DNA of 64,000 bases from Achromobacter sp. HZ34 (GCF_002209485.1 NZ_NJIX01000005.1:372001-436000), one strand, 5' to 3'; shown: positions 50,685 through 59,818, counted from the stretch's first letter. The notes: generated from the sequence alone by a model not told the origin. Translations and numbers: made by a program.

Positions 50685-51767
50685 TCACTGCGTCGCCGTG
50701 CCCAGTTCCTTGAGGACCGGCACCCATTTGGCCAGGTCCTGGCGCACCAAGTCCCGGAAGGCCGCGGGTTTGGGTATGGGGGTATCGGGCAAGGTGAAGC
50801 CCTGGCCGATCAGCTTGTCGCGCATGGCCGGATTGCTCATGACCTTGTCCAGCGCGCCATACAGGCGCGCGGAAACGTCGGTCGGCAGGCCGGCCGGTCC
50901 GACCAGGCCCCACCAGAGCGTGACCGAGTAGCCCTTGAGGCCGCTCTCGTCCAGGGTGGGTACGTCCGGCAACAGGGCCGAGCGCCTGGGCCCGGTCACC
51001 GCCAGCGGCCGCAGCTTGCCGCCCTTTACCAGGCCGATGGCGGCGGGCAGGTTGTAGAAGCCCATGTCGACGTCGCCGCTGAGAATGGCGGCGAGACCTT
51101 GCGGCGCGCCCGTATAGGGCACGTGCATGAGCGGCTTGGCCAGATACTTCGCCACCGTGGCGCCGGCGATATGGTGGCTGGTCCCCACCCCGCTGGACGA
51201 ATAGCGGAAGGTCTCCGGCGGCTTGGCCTCGATGGCATCGAGCAGGGCGCGCGCCGTCTGGTAAGGCGACTTCTCCGACACGACCAGCAAATTCTGCACG
51301 TCGGCGATCTCGCTGATGAAGCTGAAGTCCTTGATAGAGTCGTAACCCGGGGCGCTGTATAGCACCTGGTTGTTGACGAAGGTCCCCTGCGCGGCGATGC
51401 CCAGGGTGTAGCCGTCGGGCCTGGCGCGGGCGATGTCCGTCGTGCCGATGGTGCCGCCCGCCCCGCCCTTGTTATCCACAACCAGGGGCTGGCCCAGTTG
51501 TTCGGCCAGCGCCGACGCCACCGCGCGCGACAGCGTGTCCGCAGCGCTACCGGCGGCGAAGGGCACGATGAGCTTGATGGGATGGTCGGGATAGGCGGCC
51601 TGGGCGGGTGCGCTCGACATGGCGCTCAACGCCACGCCGCACAGGAAACTCCCCCGGATCGCGCGGACTGTTGCAGGCCGATTCGCAAGCGGACTCCGAA
51701 TTCGGCTCAAGAACCGACCCAGAAGCCGCGGGAAGGATGATGCCTTACGTCTAAAACGCTTGGTCAC
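50685..51767 (-). CDS. Bug/TctC family solute-binding receptor
   Basis: 360 residues. GTG 51767 follows GGAGGAG at good spacing. The N-terminus is unusually long and basic (about 58 residues) before the signal peptidase site (SSAPAQA). Its Arg-rich start may be a long n-region, or a later start may be used. Core words IVPFAAGSAADTLSRAVAS and VDNKGGAGGTIGTTDIA. First gene of the reverse operon, divergent from a LysR gene. Confidence 0.9.
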   Translation of the reverse strand: MTKRFRRKASSFPRLLGRFLSRIRSPLANRPATVRAIRGSFLCGVALSAMSSAPAQAAYPDHPIKLIVPFAAGSAADTLSRAVASALAEQLGQPLVVDNKGGAGGTIGTTDIARARPDGYTLGIAAQGTFVNNQVLYSAPGYDSIKDFSFISEIADVQNLLVVSEKSPYQTARALLDAIEAKPPETFRYSSSGVGTSHHIAGATVAKYLAKPLMHVPYTGAPQGLAAILSGDVDMGFYNLPAAIGLVKGGKLRPLAVTGPRRSALLPDVPTLDESGLKGYSVTLWWGLVGPAGLPTDVSARLYGALDKVMSNPAMRDKLIGQGFTLPDTPIPKPAAFRDLVRQDLAKWVPVLKELGTATQ

Positions 51768-51922
51768 GTTGTCTCCTCCTGGCCGGATCTTTTGCCGCCC
51801 TGCAACATGGCGATCCTTCGTCCGGCACTTGATTTAGTTTTGTGCAGCAAGGCAGACTGTAGGCCGCTTCCTCTTGAGTGTCTGTGGAAACTTATTCCTG
51901 GATCATTTAATCCATCTCAACA

Positions 51923-52795
51923 ATGCACAAGCTGAGAAACCGTCTCGCCCCGCTGCGGGTGCTGGATGCCGTGTACCGCGGTGGCGGCGTCGGCCGTGCC
52001 GCCGAACTGCTGCACATCACGCCCGGCGCGGTCAGCCATCAGTTGCGCCGGCTGGAGACCGAACTTGGCGTGCCGCTGGTGCGCAAGGAGGGACGCGATA
52101 TCGGGTTCACCGCGGCCGGCGCCGAGTTGGCCGTGCAGGCCGCCCAGCTCTTCGATCAATTGGAATCCGTGCTGGCCAAGGCCGCCGAGACCGGCGCCAA
52201 CCGCCGCATCCGGGTCAAGGTCATCCCCAGCCTCGCCATCAAATGGCTGATGCCCCGGCTCGGTTCACTGTACGCGCGGCATAGCAACATCGACATCGAA
52301 GTCGCCACGGTGGCCCGCGCGGATGACACGGACCTGCACAATGCCGACTTCGTCGTGCGCTGCGGCAATGGGCACTGGCCTGGCTTGAGCGCCCACCTGC
52401 TGTTCCCGGACGAACTGGTGCTGGCATGTGCGCCGGCGATGGCCGAACGCCTGCGCGCGCCTGCGGACGTGTTGGGCGAGACGCTATTGAAGTCCATGAT
52501 CGCGCCAGAGTGCTGGAATCGCTGGCTGCACTCCACCGGCCTGGCGCCCAGAAGCGACACGCGCTTCCTGCCGCTCGCCAATGCAGTGCTGTGCCTGCAG
52601 GCGGCGGCCGAAGGCCTGGGTATCGCCGTGACGCAGCGCGCCTATATCACCCAGGACTTCGCCACCGGCCAACTGGTGCAGCCGCTGGCGCACAGCGCGC
52701 TCAGCGGCCATGGCTACTATCTCGTCAGCGACCCGGCGCGGGCAGCGGTGCAGCCCTTCAGCACTTTCGCCGACTCGATACTCAGCGTCAGATAA
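51923..52795 (+). CDS. LysR-family transcriptional regulator (GcvA-like)
   Basis: 290 residues. N-terminal HTH (APLRVLDAVYRGGGVGRAAE, then ITPGAVSHQLRRLE) of the GcvA/AmpR branch, with a C-terminal effector domain. Divergent from the Bug/PrpD operon, 155 bases away, and therefore its probable regulator. Tail overlaps the convergent ferredoxin-M24 fusion gene by eight bases. Confidence 0.92.
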   Translation: MHKLRNRLAPLRVLDAVYRGGGVGRAAELLHITPGAVSHQLRRLETELGVPLVRKEGRDIGFTAAGAELAVQAAQLFDQLESVLAKAAETGANRRIRVKVIPSLAIKWLMPRLGSLYARHSNIDIEVATVARADDTDLHNADFVVRCGNGHWPGLSAHLLFPDELVLACAPAMAERLRAPADVLGETLLKSMIAPECWNRWLHSTGLAPRSDTRFLPLANAVLCLQAAAEGLGIAVTQRAYITQDFATGQLVQPLAHSALSGHGYYLVSDPARAAVQPFSTFADSILSVR

Positions 52796-54518
52796 TGGCG
52801 ACTGCATCTTCCCGCAGCAGCACATCTTCATAGAACGCACCGATCGGCAGGTGCAGATCCCGCACCTGGATTTCCAGCACCCAGATGCCGTCGCTGGGAA
52901 CGAAGTCGGCGGCAGCCAGTTGGTGCTTGCCGTACAGCGCGTGAGGGAAATCGGCGACGCGATGCCCCGGAATTTCGCGGACCACGGTGCAGCCGTATTC
53001 CCGGGCATAGCCGTCGGCCGCGTCGTAGAGCCCCGCGCCCGTCAGGCCCTGCAGCCAGGCCAGCCGCGTGCGCTGGAATACCAGCCGGGCCGCTTCGGCG
53101 CAGCGCGCGTGGTCTGCGCTGGGGCCCGTGGCGAAGGTGTCGCCGTAATCGCCTTCGTAATTGTCCCAGACAGGGCCGATGTCGACCACGAAGATGTCGT
53201 CTTCTCCCAGGACGCGCTGGCGGTCGGTGGGATGGATCGCCGGCGATTGGGAATCTGCGCCGAAACGAATGTAGGTGGGATGCCAGTTGTGCGACGCACC
53301 CATGCCGCGCAGGTGCTGGTCCGCCAGCGCGATGGCCGCTGCCGTCGTCATGCCTGGACGTATCAAGGCGGCGATTTCATGCACGGCGGCGATGGAGCGG
53401 CGGCGCGCCTGCAGGATGCCCTCCATCGTGAAGCGGGCGCCGACTTGCTCCCAGGGGTGCTTGGGGGGCAACCGCGTTGGGGACGCGGAACTTGCCACGG
53501 TGGGCGCGGCATCGTCAGACGGCACGAACGCTTCGGATTGGAAACGTTGCTCAGGCAGGCCCTGTTGTTGCAAGCGCTGACGCGCGGCGCGGACCATCCC
53601 CGGGTTGCCACAGGCGTAGACCATGCTGTGTTGCCAGTCGTGGCCGGCGTCCGCGGCGACGTCCTGCACGTAGCGGGAACTGCTGTTGCTCACAACCGGC
53701 TGCCAGCGGAAGATCGTGTCCTTGCCTTGCAACGCATTCAGCAGCCCGGCCGCATAACAATCGTCCGGCTCCCGCCCGCCCCAGTACAGCGTGACGGATC
53801 GCAGCCGCCGGCTTTCGATGGCGGCCATCAGGATGGGGAATACACCCGCGAAACCGGTACCCGTTGCCAGCAGGACCAGGTGCTCGATGCCATCCGCCAG
53901 CTCGCCCGGCCAGACGCAGGCGCCCTGCGGGCCTTCCAGGGCCAACGTGTCGCCTGGCATCAGTGCCGGCAGGACACCATCGGTGAACACGCCACCGGGC
54001 ATGCGCCGGATATGGAATTGCAGGCGGCACCGATCGCCCGTCGCCTGCGGCACGCTGGCGATCGAGAAAGGCCGCCGGCGGCCGTCTTCCAGCAGCAGAA
54101 GGACATGTTGCCCGGGACGGTAATCGAAGGGCTCGTCACCCTGAACCTCGACGATGAGTTCCGTCACGTTGGCCGTCAAAGGGCGGCGCGTCACCACCCT
54201 GGCGTCGCGGCGTGCCGGCGGCCGGTCGGGCGCCTGCCAATGGGGGAAGCGCAAAGCCAGGTCGCTGGTGGCCCGGCATTGGCACATCAGCAGTTCATCG
54301 CTGGCAGGCACATAGGAACGCTCAGTGGGCGCAACGAGAGGCTCGAATTCCCCGTCCAGCACCTGGGCGCGGCAAGAGCCGCACTCGCCGCGTCGACAGG
54401 AAAAGGGAACCGGCACGCCGCTGGCCAGCGCGGCATCCAGGATGGACACCTGGTCATGGGTGGAGAACGAGCCCGATTCGAGCGTGATGGTGTAGGGTCG
54501 AACGGCAGGTGTAGTCAT
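52788..54518 (-). CDS. Ferredoxin/ferredoxin-reductase fused to an M24 peptidase domain
   Basis: 576 residues in one uninterrupted frame. Residues 1-95: plant-type 2Fe-2S ferredoxin (C41, C46, C49, C79). Residues 105-330: ferredoxin-NAD(P) reductase with FAD site R149-P-F-S and nucleotide site LLATGTGFAGVFP, as in ring-hydroxylase reductases. Residues 335-360: Pro/Ser/Ala linker. Residues 362-576: M24 (creatinase/Xaa-Pro dipeptidase) fold with all five metal ligands (D446, D457, H526, E549, E564). The combination of an electron-transfer module with a pita-bread hydrolase is one I do not know. It faces a MocR-type regulator. It could deliver electrons to an unlinked oxygenase acting on the M24 substrate; this is speculation. 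Confidence 0.88.
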   Translation of the reverse strand: MTTPAVRPYTITLESGSFSTHDQVSILDAALASGVPVPFSCRRGECGSCRAQVLDGEFEPLVAPTERSYVPASDELLMCQCRATSDLALRFPHWQAPDRPPARRDARVVTRRPLTANVTELIVEVQGDEPFDYRPGQHVLLLLEDGRRRPFSIASVPQATGDRCRLQFHIRRMPGGVFTDGVLPALMPGDTLALEGPQGACVWPGELADGIEHLVLLATGTGFAGVFPILMAAIESRRLRSVTLYWGGREPDDCYAAGLLNALQGKDTIFRWQPVVSNSSSRYVQDVAADAGHDWQHSMVYACGNPGMVRAARQRLQQQGLPEQRFQSEAFVPSDDAAPTVASSASPTRLPPKHPWEQVGARFTMEGILQARRRSIAAVHEIAALIRPGMTTAAAIALADQHLRGMGASHNWHPTYIRFGADSQSPAIHPTDRQRVLGEDDIFVVDIGPVWDNYEGDYGDTFATGPSADHARCAEAARLVFQRTRLAWLQGLTGAGLYDAADGYAREYGCTVVREIPGHRVADFPHALYGKHQLAAADFVPSDGIWVLEIQVRDLHLPIGAFYEDVLLREDAVAII

Positions 54519-54621
54519 CGACGGTTCCAGGCTTGTCGGTCAAATGCGCTTTGAGGGTCAGGCTGCGGCTGGCTTACGGCTTGCCGGCTTGCTGCGGTGG
54601 ATGGGTGGATGGTGCCTAAGT

Positions 54622-54662
54622 TATCGATAAAATGGCTTCTTCAATAGGGCCATATCGATAAA
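54622..54662. promoter_or_regulatory. Direct repeat TATCGATAAA x2 upstream of the MocR gene
   Basis: TATCGATAAA at 54622-54631 and 54653-54662, 31 bases apart (three helical turns), in the 145-base gap between the fusion gene and the divergent mocR-type gene. MocR/PdxR regulators bind direct repeats, so this is a good candidate site. The second copy abuts the ATG at 54664, which has no close ribosome-binding sequence. Confidence 0.55.
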
Positions 54663-54663
54663 T

Positions 54664-56226
54664 ATGAGCAAGCCACTTTCGGTTCGGTACAAGGCCGAAT
54701 CCAGCCTGGACCTGCCGGCGTCGCCTTTGCGGACAGGCGAATCCAAGCAGGCCTGGGTATATCGGCAAATCCAGGAAGGCATCCTGCAAGGCGCCCTGGC
54801 GTCGGGCACCCGGCTGCCGTCCACGCGCTCGCTGGCACAGCGGTGGGAAGTGTCGCGCTCCACGGTCGAGGCGGCGTATGACCAGTTGCGCGGCGAAGGC
54901 TATACGACCGGGACCGTGGGATCCGGAACCTATGTGTCGGCCGTGATCCCGGATCGGTTCTTTCGGCATGGTCTGCCGGCCCAGGGCAAGGATCATGGCA
55001 AAGGCGGCAGCCCCGGCAAAAGCCACAATGGCGGGCTGGACCAGGGCGCAACCGGGCGCCGTGGCGAAGCCGCATCGTTCCAGCGCATCGACGTCGACGC
55101 CGACAACGTGTCCGCGCGCCGGGCGAGCGATTTAACGCCCCTGTTCGCCGCCCGCACCGCGGATGCTTCGATATTTCCCATGGCAGCCTGGCGCCGAGCC
55201 CTGATGGCCAGCGCGAAAGCCGTGACGCCCGATCAACTGGCGCAAGAAGCGCCGCAGGGCTGGCGCCCCTTGCGTGAGCAGATCGCCCGTTACCTGGGCG
55301 CCGCGCGCGGCATTTCCTGCGATGCCGACCAGGTCGTCATACTCACCGGCATCCGCGATGGCCTGGACCTGAGCGCCCGCGTCCTGCTGACGCCGCAAGA
55401 CCAGGTATTGGTCGAAGATCCGGGCTATCTGACGGCCCTGCCCCTGTTCAGCCAATTCACGTCGAAAGTCGTACCCATCGCCATCGACGAACAGGGTTTT
55501 TCAGTGGAGCGCGCCAGGCGGCACCGCGGCGTGAAGCTGGCGCACGTCACACCCGCGCATCAATCGCCCGTCGGAGTCACCATGCCGGTGTCACGCCGCC
55601 TGGATCTGCTGGCCTGGGCCGCGCAGGAAAACTGCTGGATCGTCGAAGACGACTACGACAGCGAGTTCAATTACGACAGCGCGCCCCTGGCAGCGCTGAA
55701 AAGCCTGGACACGGCGGACCGGGTGATCCATCTGGGCAGCTTCAACAAGACGATGTTCAACGCTCTGCGCATCGGCTATGCCGTGCTGCCAAAACGATGG
55801 GTCGCAGCCTTCACGCGTGCGCGCCAGACAACGGGCCGATCCAACGGCATGATCGAGCAGATCGCATTGGCAGGCTTCCTGGAAGACGGCAGCTTCGCGC
55901 GCCATGTGCGCAAAGCCCGCGCGGTGTATGCGCAGCGGCGCGACTTGGTGATACAGGTGCTGGCCGACGCGGTCGGACATGCGGTGGGACGCGAACACCT
56001 CCGCATCGGCGGCGCGCATGCGGGATTCCACCTCGTCTGGTGGCTGCCGCAAGGAATCGACCCCGCGGCACTACACGCGCGCGCCCAGGACCAGGGCCTC
56101 ACCCTGCAATCCATCGCCCAATTCTGCCACCGGACCACCCTGCCGCCTGGCATCGTCATCGGCTACAGCGGTCTATCCCCGGCCGAGATCGAGCGGCAGG
56201 GGGCACTGCTGCGTGGACTAGTGTGA
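54664..56226 (+). CDS. MocR/PdxR-type regulator (GntR HTH plus aminotransferase domain)
   Basis: 520 residues. N-terminal GntR winged HTH (about 25-90; LPSTRSLAQRWEVSRSTVE), a long linker, and a class I aminotransferase-like domain (about 155-515). The PLP lysine is in GSFNKTMFNALRIGY and the Asp/Tyr pair in VEDDYDSEFNYDS. Such regulators sense PLP or an amine. Divergent from the ferredoxin-M24 fusion, therefore its probable regulator. The ATG lacks a close Shine-Dalgarno; transcription may start very near it. Confidence 0.92.
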   Translation: MSKPLSVRYKAESSLDLPASPLRTGESKQAWVYRQIQEGILQGALASGTRLPSTRSLAQRWEVSRSTVEAAYDQLRGEGYTTGTVGSGTYVSAVIPDRFFRHGLPAQGKDHGKGGSPGKSHNGGLDQGATGRRGEAASFQRIDVDADNVSARRASDLTPLFAARTADASIFPMAAWRRALMASAKAVTPDQLAQEAPQGWRPLREQIARYLGAARGISCDADQVVILTGIRDGLDLSARVLLTPQDQVLVEDPGYLTALPLFSQFTSKVVPIAIDEQGFSVERARRHRGVKLAHVTPAHQSPVGVTMPVSRRLDLLAWAAQENCWIVEDDYDSEFNYDSAPLAALKSLDTADRVIHLGSFNKTMFNALRIGYAVLPKRWVAAFTRARQTTGRSNGMIEQIALAGFLEDGSFARHVRKARAVYAQRRDLVIQVLADAVGHAVGREHLRIGGAHAGFHLVWWLPQGIDPAALHARAQDQGLTLQSIAQFCHRTTLPPGIVIGYSGLSPAEIERQGALLRGLV

Positions 56227-56366
56227 CGCGCTGAAGCGCAACCCTCTATTTTCGTCGGCACATCCCACCCGTCACGCAAAATCTGACGTAGAGTTGAACG
56301 ATCATCCTTTTCACCGGGCGGCGCGACCCGCAAGGCGATCGCAAATGCTCACTAGCGAGAGTGCCC

Positions 56367-57221
56367 ATGTCTGATACCGGTTCGGCGACAGCCACCAAGA
56401 AATCCGCCGAAGAACTCTCCGAGGCGCTACCCTCGAAGGCGGCAGCGGTCCACGAGATCATTCGCAGGGAGGGCGAAAAAGAGCTGCGTCGCGATTTCTT
56501 CGCCTTGTTCTGGTCCGCCATCGCAGGCGGGCTGATCATGAGTACCTCCATGCTGGGCCGCGGCGTGCTGCAAGCCTATTTGCCGGAAGCTCCCTGGGTC
56601 ATTCTGGTGGAGGCGATGGGCTACACGCTGGGCTTCATTTTCGTCATTACCGCTGGGCAGCAGCTCTTCACGGAGAACACGGTGACGCCAGTGCTCCCAT
56701 TCATGGCGCGACCGACCTGGGCCAAGCTTCTGCAGGTATTCCGATTGTGGGCGACTGTGCTGCTGGGCAACTTCCTCGGCGGCCTGATTGCCGCGGCGGT
56801 GTTTGCCTACCTGCCCATGTTTTCACCCGAGGTCGACGAGGCCTTCGTTAGCTTGGGCAAGCATTTGTTGGAGGCGCCCAAAGGGCAGTCCTTTGCCACC
56901 GCTGTCCTGGCCGGCTGGCTGATCGCCCTCCTGGTGTGGATGATCCACGCAGTAGAGACTGGACGCGTCATGTTGATCTTTCTGGTCACCTATCTCATGG
57001 GTATCGCCGATGTGGCCCACGTCGTAGTCGGGATGATAGAGGTCACTTACCTGGTGCTGCTCGACGATGCCACGGCCATCGATGCCCTGACGACCTTTGT
57101 ATTGCCAACCTTGCTAGGCAACATCGTCGGCGGTACGTTCATCTTCGCGCTTATCAGCCACGCGCAGGTGCGCGCCGATGTGGACGTAAACGTGGATGTG
57201 GAACAATCTCGGCGGGAATAA
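56367..57221 (+). CDS. Formate/nitrite transporter (FNT) family protein, YfdC-like
   Basis: 284 residues, six hydrophobic segments after a charged N-terminal tail of about 45 residues (RREGEKELRRDFF). Membrane words GLIMSTSMLGRGVL, VITAGQQLFTENTVTPVLP and LLGNFLGGLIAA fit the FNT pentameric channel family, in the YfdC branch whose substrate is unclear. ATG 56367 is preferred; a GTG two codons upstream is in frame. The C-terminal tail is Asp/Val-rich. Not obviously linked to its neighbours. Confidence 0.85.
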   Translation: MSDTGSATATKKSAEELSEALPSKAAAVHEIIRREGEKELRRDFFALFWSAIAGGLIMSTSMLGRGVLQAYLPEAPWVILVEAMGYTLGFIFVITAGQQLFTENTVTPVLPFMARPTWAKLLQVFRLWATVLLGNFLGGLIAAAVFAYLPMFSPEVDEAFVSLGKHLLEAPKGQSFATAVLAGWLIALLVWMIHAVETGRVMLIFLVTYLMGIADVAHVVVGMIEVTYLVLLDDATAIDALTTFVLPTLLGNIVGGTFIFALISHAQVRADVDVNVDVEQSRRE

Positions 57222-57283
57222 GAAGCTGGGTTCGGCGCACTGCCTGACTCTCGCACGCTACAGGCTACTTCACTCGGACGACG

Positions 57284-58408
57284 ATGGAAAAGAAGGTAAG
57301 CAGGGTTCTGGTCATTGGCGGGTACGGAAACTTCGGCGGGTATATCGCCCGCAATCTTGCCGGAGATGCATCCATCCAGTTGCTCATCGCGGGCCGGTCG
57401 CTACGCAAGGCCAGCGATTTCGTGGCGACGCTGGCAGCGGCGAATCGCGCCGAGGCGCATGCCTTGGACATCGACGTCGATCTTCCCGCCGCGCTGCAAG
57501 CCCTGGCGCCCGACATCGTCATCCATACCAGCGGTCCTTTCCAATCCCAGGACTATCACGTTGCCCGCGCCTGCATCGCACAGGGCTGCCATTACGCCGA
57601 CCTGGCCGATGCCCGCGATTTCGTTGCGAACATCGTCACGCTGGACGCCCAGGCCCGGGCCGCCAATGTCCTGGTGGTGGGCGGCGCCAGTTCAGTGCCC
57701 TGCCTGACCGCGGCGGTCATCGACGCCGAACTTCCCGCGTTCGCGCGGCTGGACAGTGTCGACTACGGCATCACCACCGCGCAACAAACCGATCGGGGAG
57801 TGGCCACCACCGCCGCGGTGCTCAGTTATGTCGGCAAGCCGATCAGCACCCTGCGCGACGGTGCCATGAAGACCGTCTACGGCTGGGAAGACACGCACGC
57901 CGAACGCTATCCGGAACTGGGCGTCCGCCTGTTCGGCAACTGCGACATTCCGGACCTGGCGTTGTTTCCGCGGCGTTATCCGTCCTTGAAGTCCATGCGC
58001 TTTGCCGCGGGACATGAACTGAGGGTGTTGCACTATGGCACGCGGCTGGGCGGCGCGCTGGTACGCCTGGGCCTGCTTTCCTCGCTAGCCAGATACGCTG
58101 ACAGTCTCTTGCGCATTGCGTTCCTGTTCAACCGGTTCGGTTCGGGACGCAGCGGCTTTCACATGATCCTCGATGGCATCGGCCATGACGGCGCACCCTT
58201 GCGGCGCCGTTTCATGATCGTTGCAAGATCCGGGCATGGCGCCTACATCCCCTGCATCCCCGCCATACTGTTGGCGCGCCGCCTGGCCCACAACGAAATC
58301 CCGCAGCGCGGCGCCACGCCTTGCGTCGATCTCATCGATCTTGAAAGCTATCTCGGCGCCCTGGCCGGGCTGGATATCCAGGTCATTCGCGAGGCCTTCC
58401 ATGCCTGA
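57284..58408 (+). CDS. Saccharopine dehydrogenase-like NAD(P)-binding protein
   Basis: 374 residues. N-terminal Rossmann fold RVLVIGGYGNFGGYIARNL, then AGRSLRKASDFVATL and the SGPF word (HTSGPFQSQDY) typical of saccharopine reductase/dehydrogenase family proteins. Substrate unknown. Overlaps the next gene by eight bases (ATGCCTGA), so the DCC protein is translationally coupled to it. These pairs are common in proteobacteria without a defined function. Confidence 0.87.
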   Translation: MEKKVSRVLVIGGYGNFGGYIARNLAGDASIQLLIAGRSLRKASDFVATLAAANRAEAHALDIDVDLPAALQALAPDIVIHTSGPFQSQDYHVARACIAQGCHYADLADARDFVANIVTLDAQARAANVLVVGGASSVPCLTAAVIDAELPAFARLDSVDYGITTAQQTDRGVATTAAVLSYVGKPISTLRDGAMKTVYGWEDTHAERYPELGVRLFGNCDIPDLALFPRRYPSLKSMRFAAGHELRVLHYGTRLGGALVRLGLLSSLARYADSLLRIAFLFNRFGSGRSGFHMILDGIGHDGAPLRRRFMIVARSGHGAYIPCIPAILLARRLAHNEIPQRGATPCVDLIDLESYLGALAGLDIQVIREAFHA

Positions 58409-58853
58409 AGTGTCGATCCACCCTTACAGCTATCGCCAGGATCCGGCGGTGCCCGATTACGACGATACAAAACCTTTATTCGTCTTCGACGGCGTTTGCG
58501 TCCTGTGTTCGGGCGGTGCAAGCTGGCTGATGAAATACGACAAGCAAGCCCGCGTGAATTTCGCGCCCGCGCAGGAAGCACTGGGCCAGGCGTTATACGC
58601 GCACTACGGCGTAATCATGGATGAAAGCTATCTGCTCATCGCCAATGGCCGGGCTTATACCGCGACGCGAGGTTACCTGGAGCTATGCAAGCTGTTGGGC
58701 GGCGCGTGGCATCTCTTCCGCGCAGTTACCATCCTTCCCGAAAGCCTGCGTGACCGCGCCTACGCCCTGATCGCACGCAACCGCTACCGCTGGTTCGGCA
58801 AAACCGAATACTGCACCCTGCTGACCGCCGACCAACGCTCGCGCCTGCTCTAG
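58401..58853 (+). CDS. DCC-family (DUF393) thiol-disulfide oxidoreductase-like protein
   Basis: 150 residues. Hallmark start LFVFDGVCVLCSGGASWLMKYD, where the DxxCxxC motif gives the family its name, and the C-terminal RNRYRWFGK. Probably thioredoxin-like redox activity. ATG 58401 lies inside the end of the preceding gene. The reading frame extends further upstream in that gene but is not meaningful there. Confidence 0.9.
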   Translation: MPEVSIHPYSYRQDPAVPDYDDTKPLFVFDGVCVLCSGGASWLMKYDKQARVNFAPAQEALGQALYAHYGVIMDESYLLIANGRAYTATRGYLELCKLLGGAWHLFRAVTILPESLRDRAYALIARNRYRWFGKTEYCTLLTADQRSRLL

Positions 58854-58862
58854 GCGCGGCGA

Positions 58863-59075
58863 TCAAATGGAACCACCCAGCAGCGCTTGATGAAGGCGTT
58901 CGGTGTCTTCGTCGACGGGCATCATGCACGCCAAGCGAAGTTCCTGCCCGGCCACGGTTTGCGGTGTTCCAACGGTCGTAACCAGAGTGACGTTCTACCC
59001 TGCAAGCTCAAATACAGCATCCGACGGAGAAACAATCAATGCGCGTGCTATGAAACAGGGATTACTTGATTTCAT
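58863..59075 (-). pseudogene. Possible gene remnant with an internal stop
   Basis: On the reverse strand, ATG 59075 opens MKSSNPCFIARALIVSPSDA and meets TAG at 58995-58997. The same frame continues as VTLVTTVGTPQTVAGQELRL and ends at TGA 58863 with a tail DEDTERLHQALLGG. The whole 71-codon frame reads like natural protein, so a stop mutation or a truncated copy is plausible. I cannot name the family. It may also be chance. Confidence 0.3.
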
Positions 59076-59104
59076 CGGGCCGGCACACCAGGGGACACAT
59101 AAAC

Positions 59105-59517
59105 CTAATCGGGTAGGTTGCCTTCTGGCGCCTTCATATCTTCTGCCGAGTCGGTTCGCTCAGCCTCCTCTTTTCCCGCTGTGGATCGCGCGGCGGCTTC
59201 CCGAAATTCGTTCAGCATGCGAGGCCAACGAATTTTCTGGAATGTATCGCTCTTAACTTGACCATTGGGGATAGCAGACACAAACGAGATCACGAATTCT
59301 CGCGCAGCCAAACGGGGACGAACACTTGGCCAACCAAGGCAGTGATCTCGCGACGAGTCGGGAGTCGCGGACTGCCGCTTGTAGCAGCATCAATCGAAGT
59401 CAAGTCATCGCGGGTGCCCAGGAAGTCCGCATCCTCGCTTATGCCGCCGATTGGGTTTTGATTCAGGGCATCAATCTGGTAGTACTCGACCCACATAGCG
59501 AGCGCCTGCCCACCCAC
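59105..59517 (-). pseudogene. Decayed nucleotidyltransferase-like gene
   Basis: Two overlapping reverse-strand frames appear to be one broken gene. The first (59290-59517) begins abruptly after an in-frame TAG with RLVGGQALAMWVEYYQ and contains SEDADFLGTR, resembling the GGQAL..W and S.D.DF motifs of nucleotidyltransferase-like proteins. It stops after VPVWLRENS. The second (59105-59311) picks up with AAREFVISFVSAIPNGQ in another frame, as expected from a single-base shift near 59300. Identity as a nucleotidyltransferase is my inference from these short motifs. Confidence 0.4.
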
Positions 59518-59545
59518 AAGACGTCCGCGCTAATCGGGACTTCTT

Positions 59546-59743
59546 TCATGTATCGAGTTCAGTCCACGAGAATTCTTCTGCGTGACGCACTTTGAAGGTC
59601 CGGACGACCTCAGGCGGCAGGATGAACATCGACTCCTGCGTACGCTCCCCGCGTCGCACCGCGTCATACGAGCGCTCCTGACGCTCACGCTTCTCGGCCC
59701 AAAGTTGTTCTTCAGTCAGAGCACTGTTCTCGTGTTGGTCCAT
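59546..59743 (-). CDS. Small acidic/basic protein, possible partner of the decayed gene
   Basis: 65 residues from ATG 59743 with GGGTGA just upstream. Sequence is charged and helical (TEEQLWAEKRERQERSYDAV; FILPPEVVRTFKVRH). It ends 28 bases before the broken nucleotidyltransferase-like frame, so the two may once have been a two-gene module such as a toxin-antitoxin or abortive-infection pair. No motif proves this. Confidence 0.45.
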   Translation of the reverse strand: MDQHENSALTEEQLWAEKRERQERSYDAVRRGERTQESMFILPPEVVRTFKVRHAEEFSWTELDT

Positions 59744-59818
59744 TGCGTCACCCAAAAGTCTTTGTATCCGATAACTGGACGAACGATGCCGGGCCGCGAA
59801 ACCATTCGGCGCATTCAC

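Noticed and set aside
52710-54554. A 614-codon open frame on the + strand opposite the ferredoxin-M24 fusion
   Set aside because: Antisense shadow with no domain; the opposite strand holds three complete catalytic modules.
54664-56226. True aminotransferase enzyme
   Set aside because: The N-terminal GntR DNA-binding domain and divergent placement mark it as a MocR-type regulator.
58903-59256. 117-codon + strand frame in the gene-poor region
   Set aside because: Low-complexity Ser/Pro/Arg composition, no ribosome site and no motif; the reverse strand gives more protein-like remnants.
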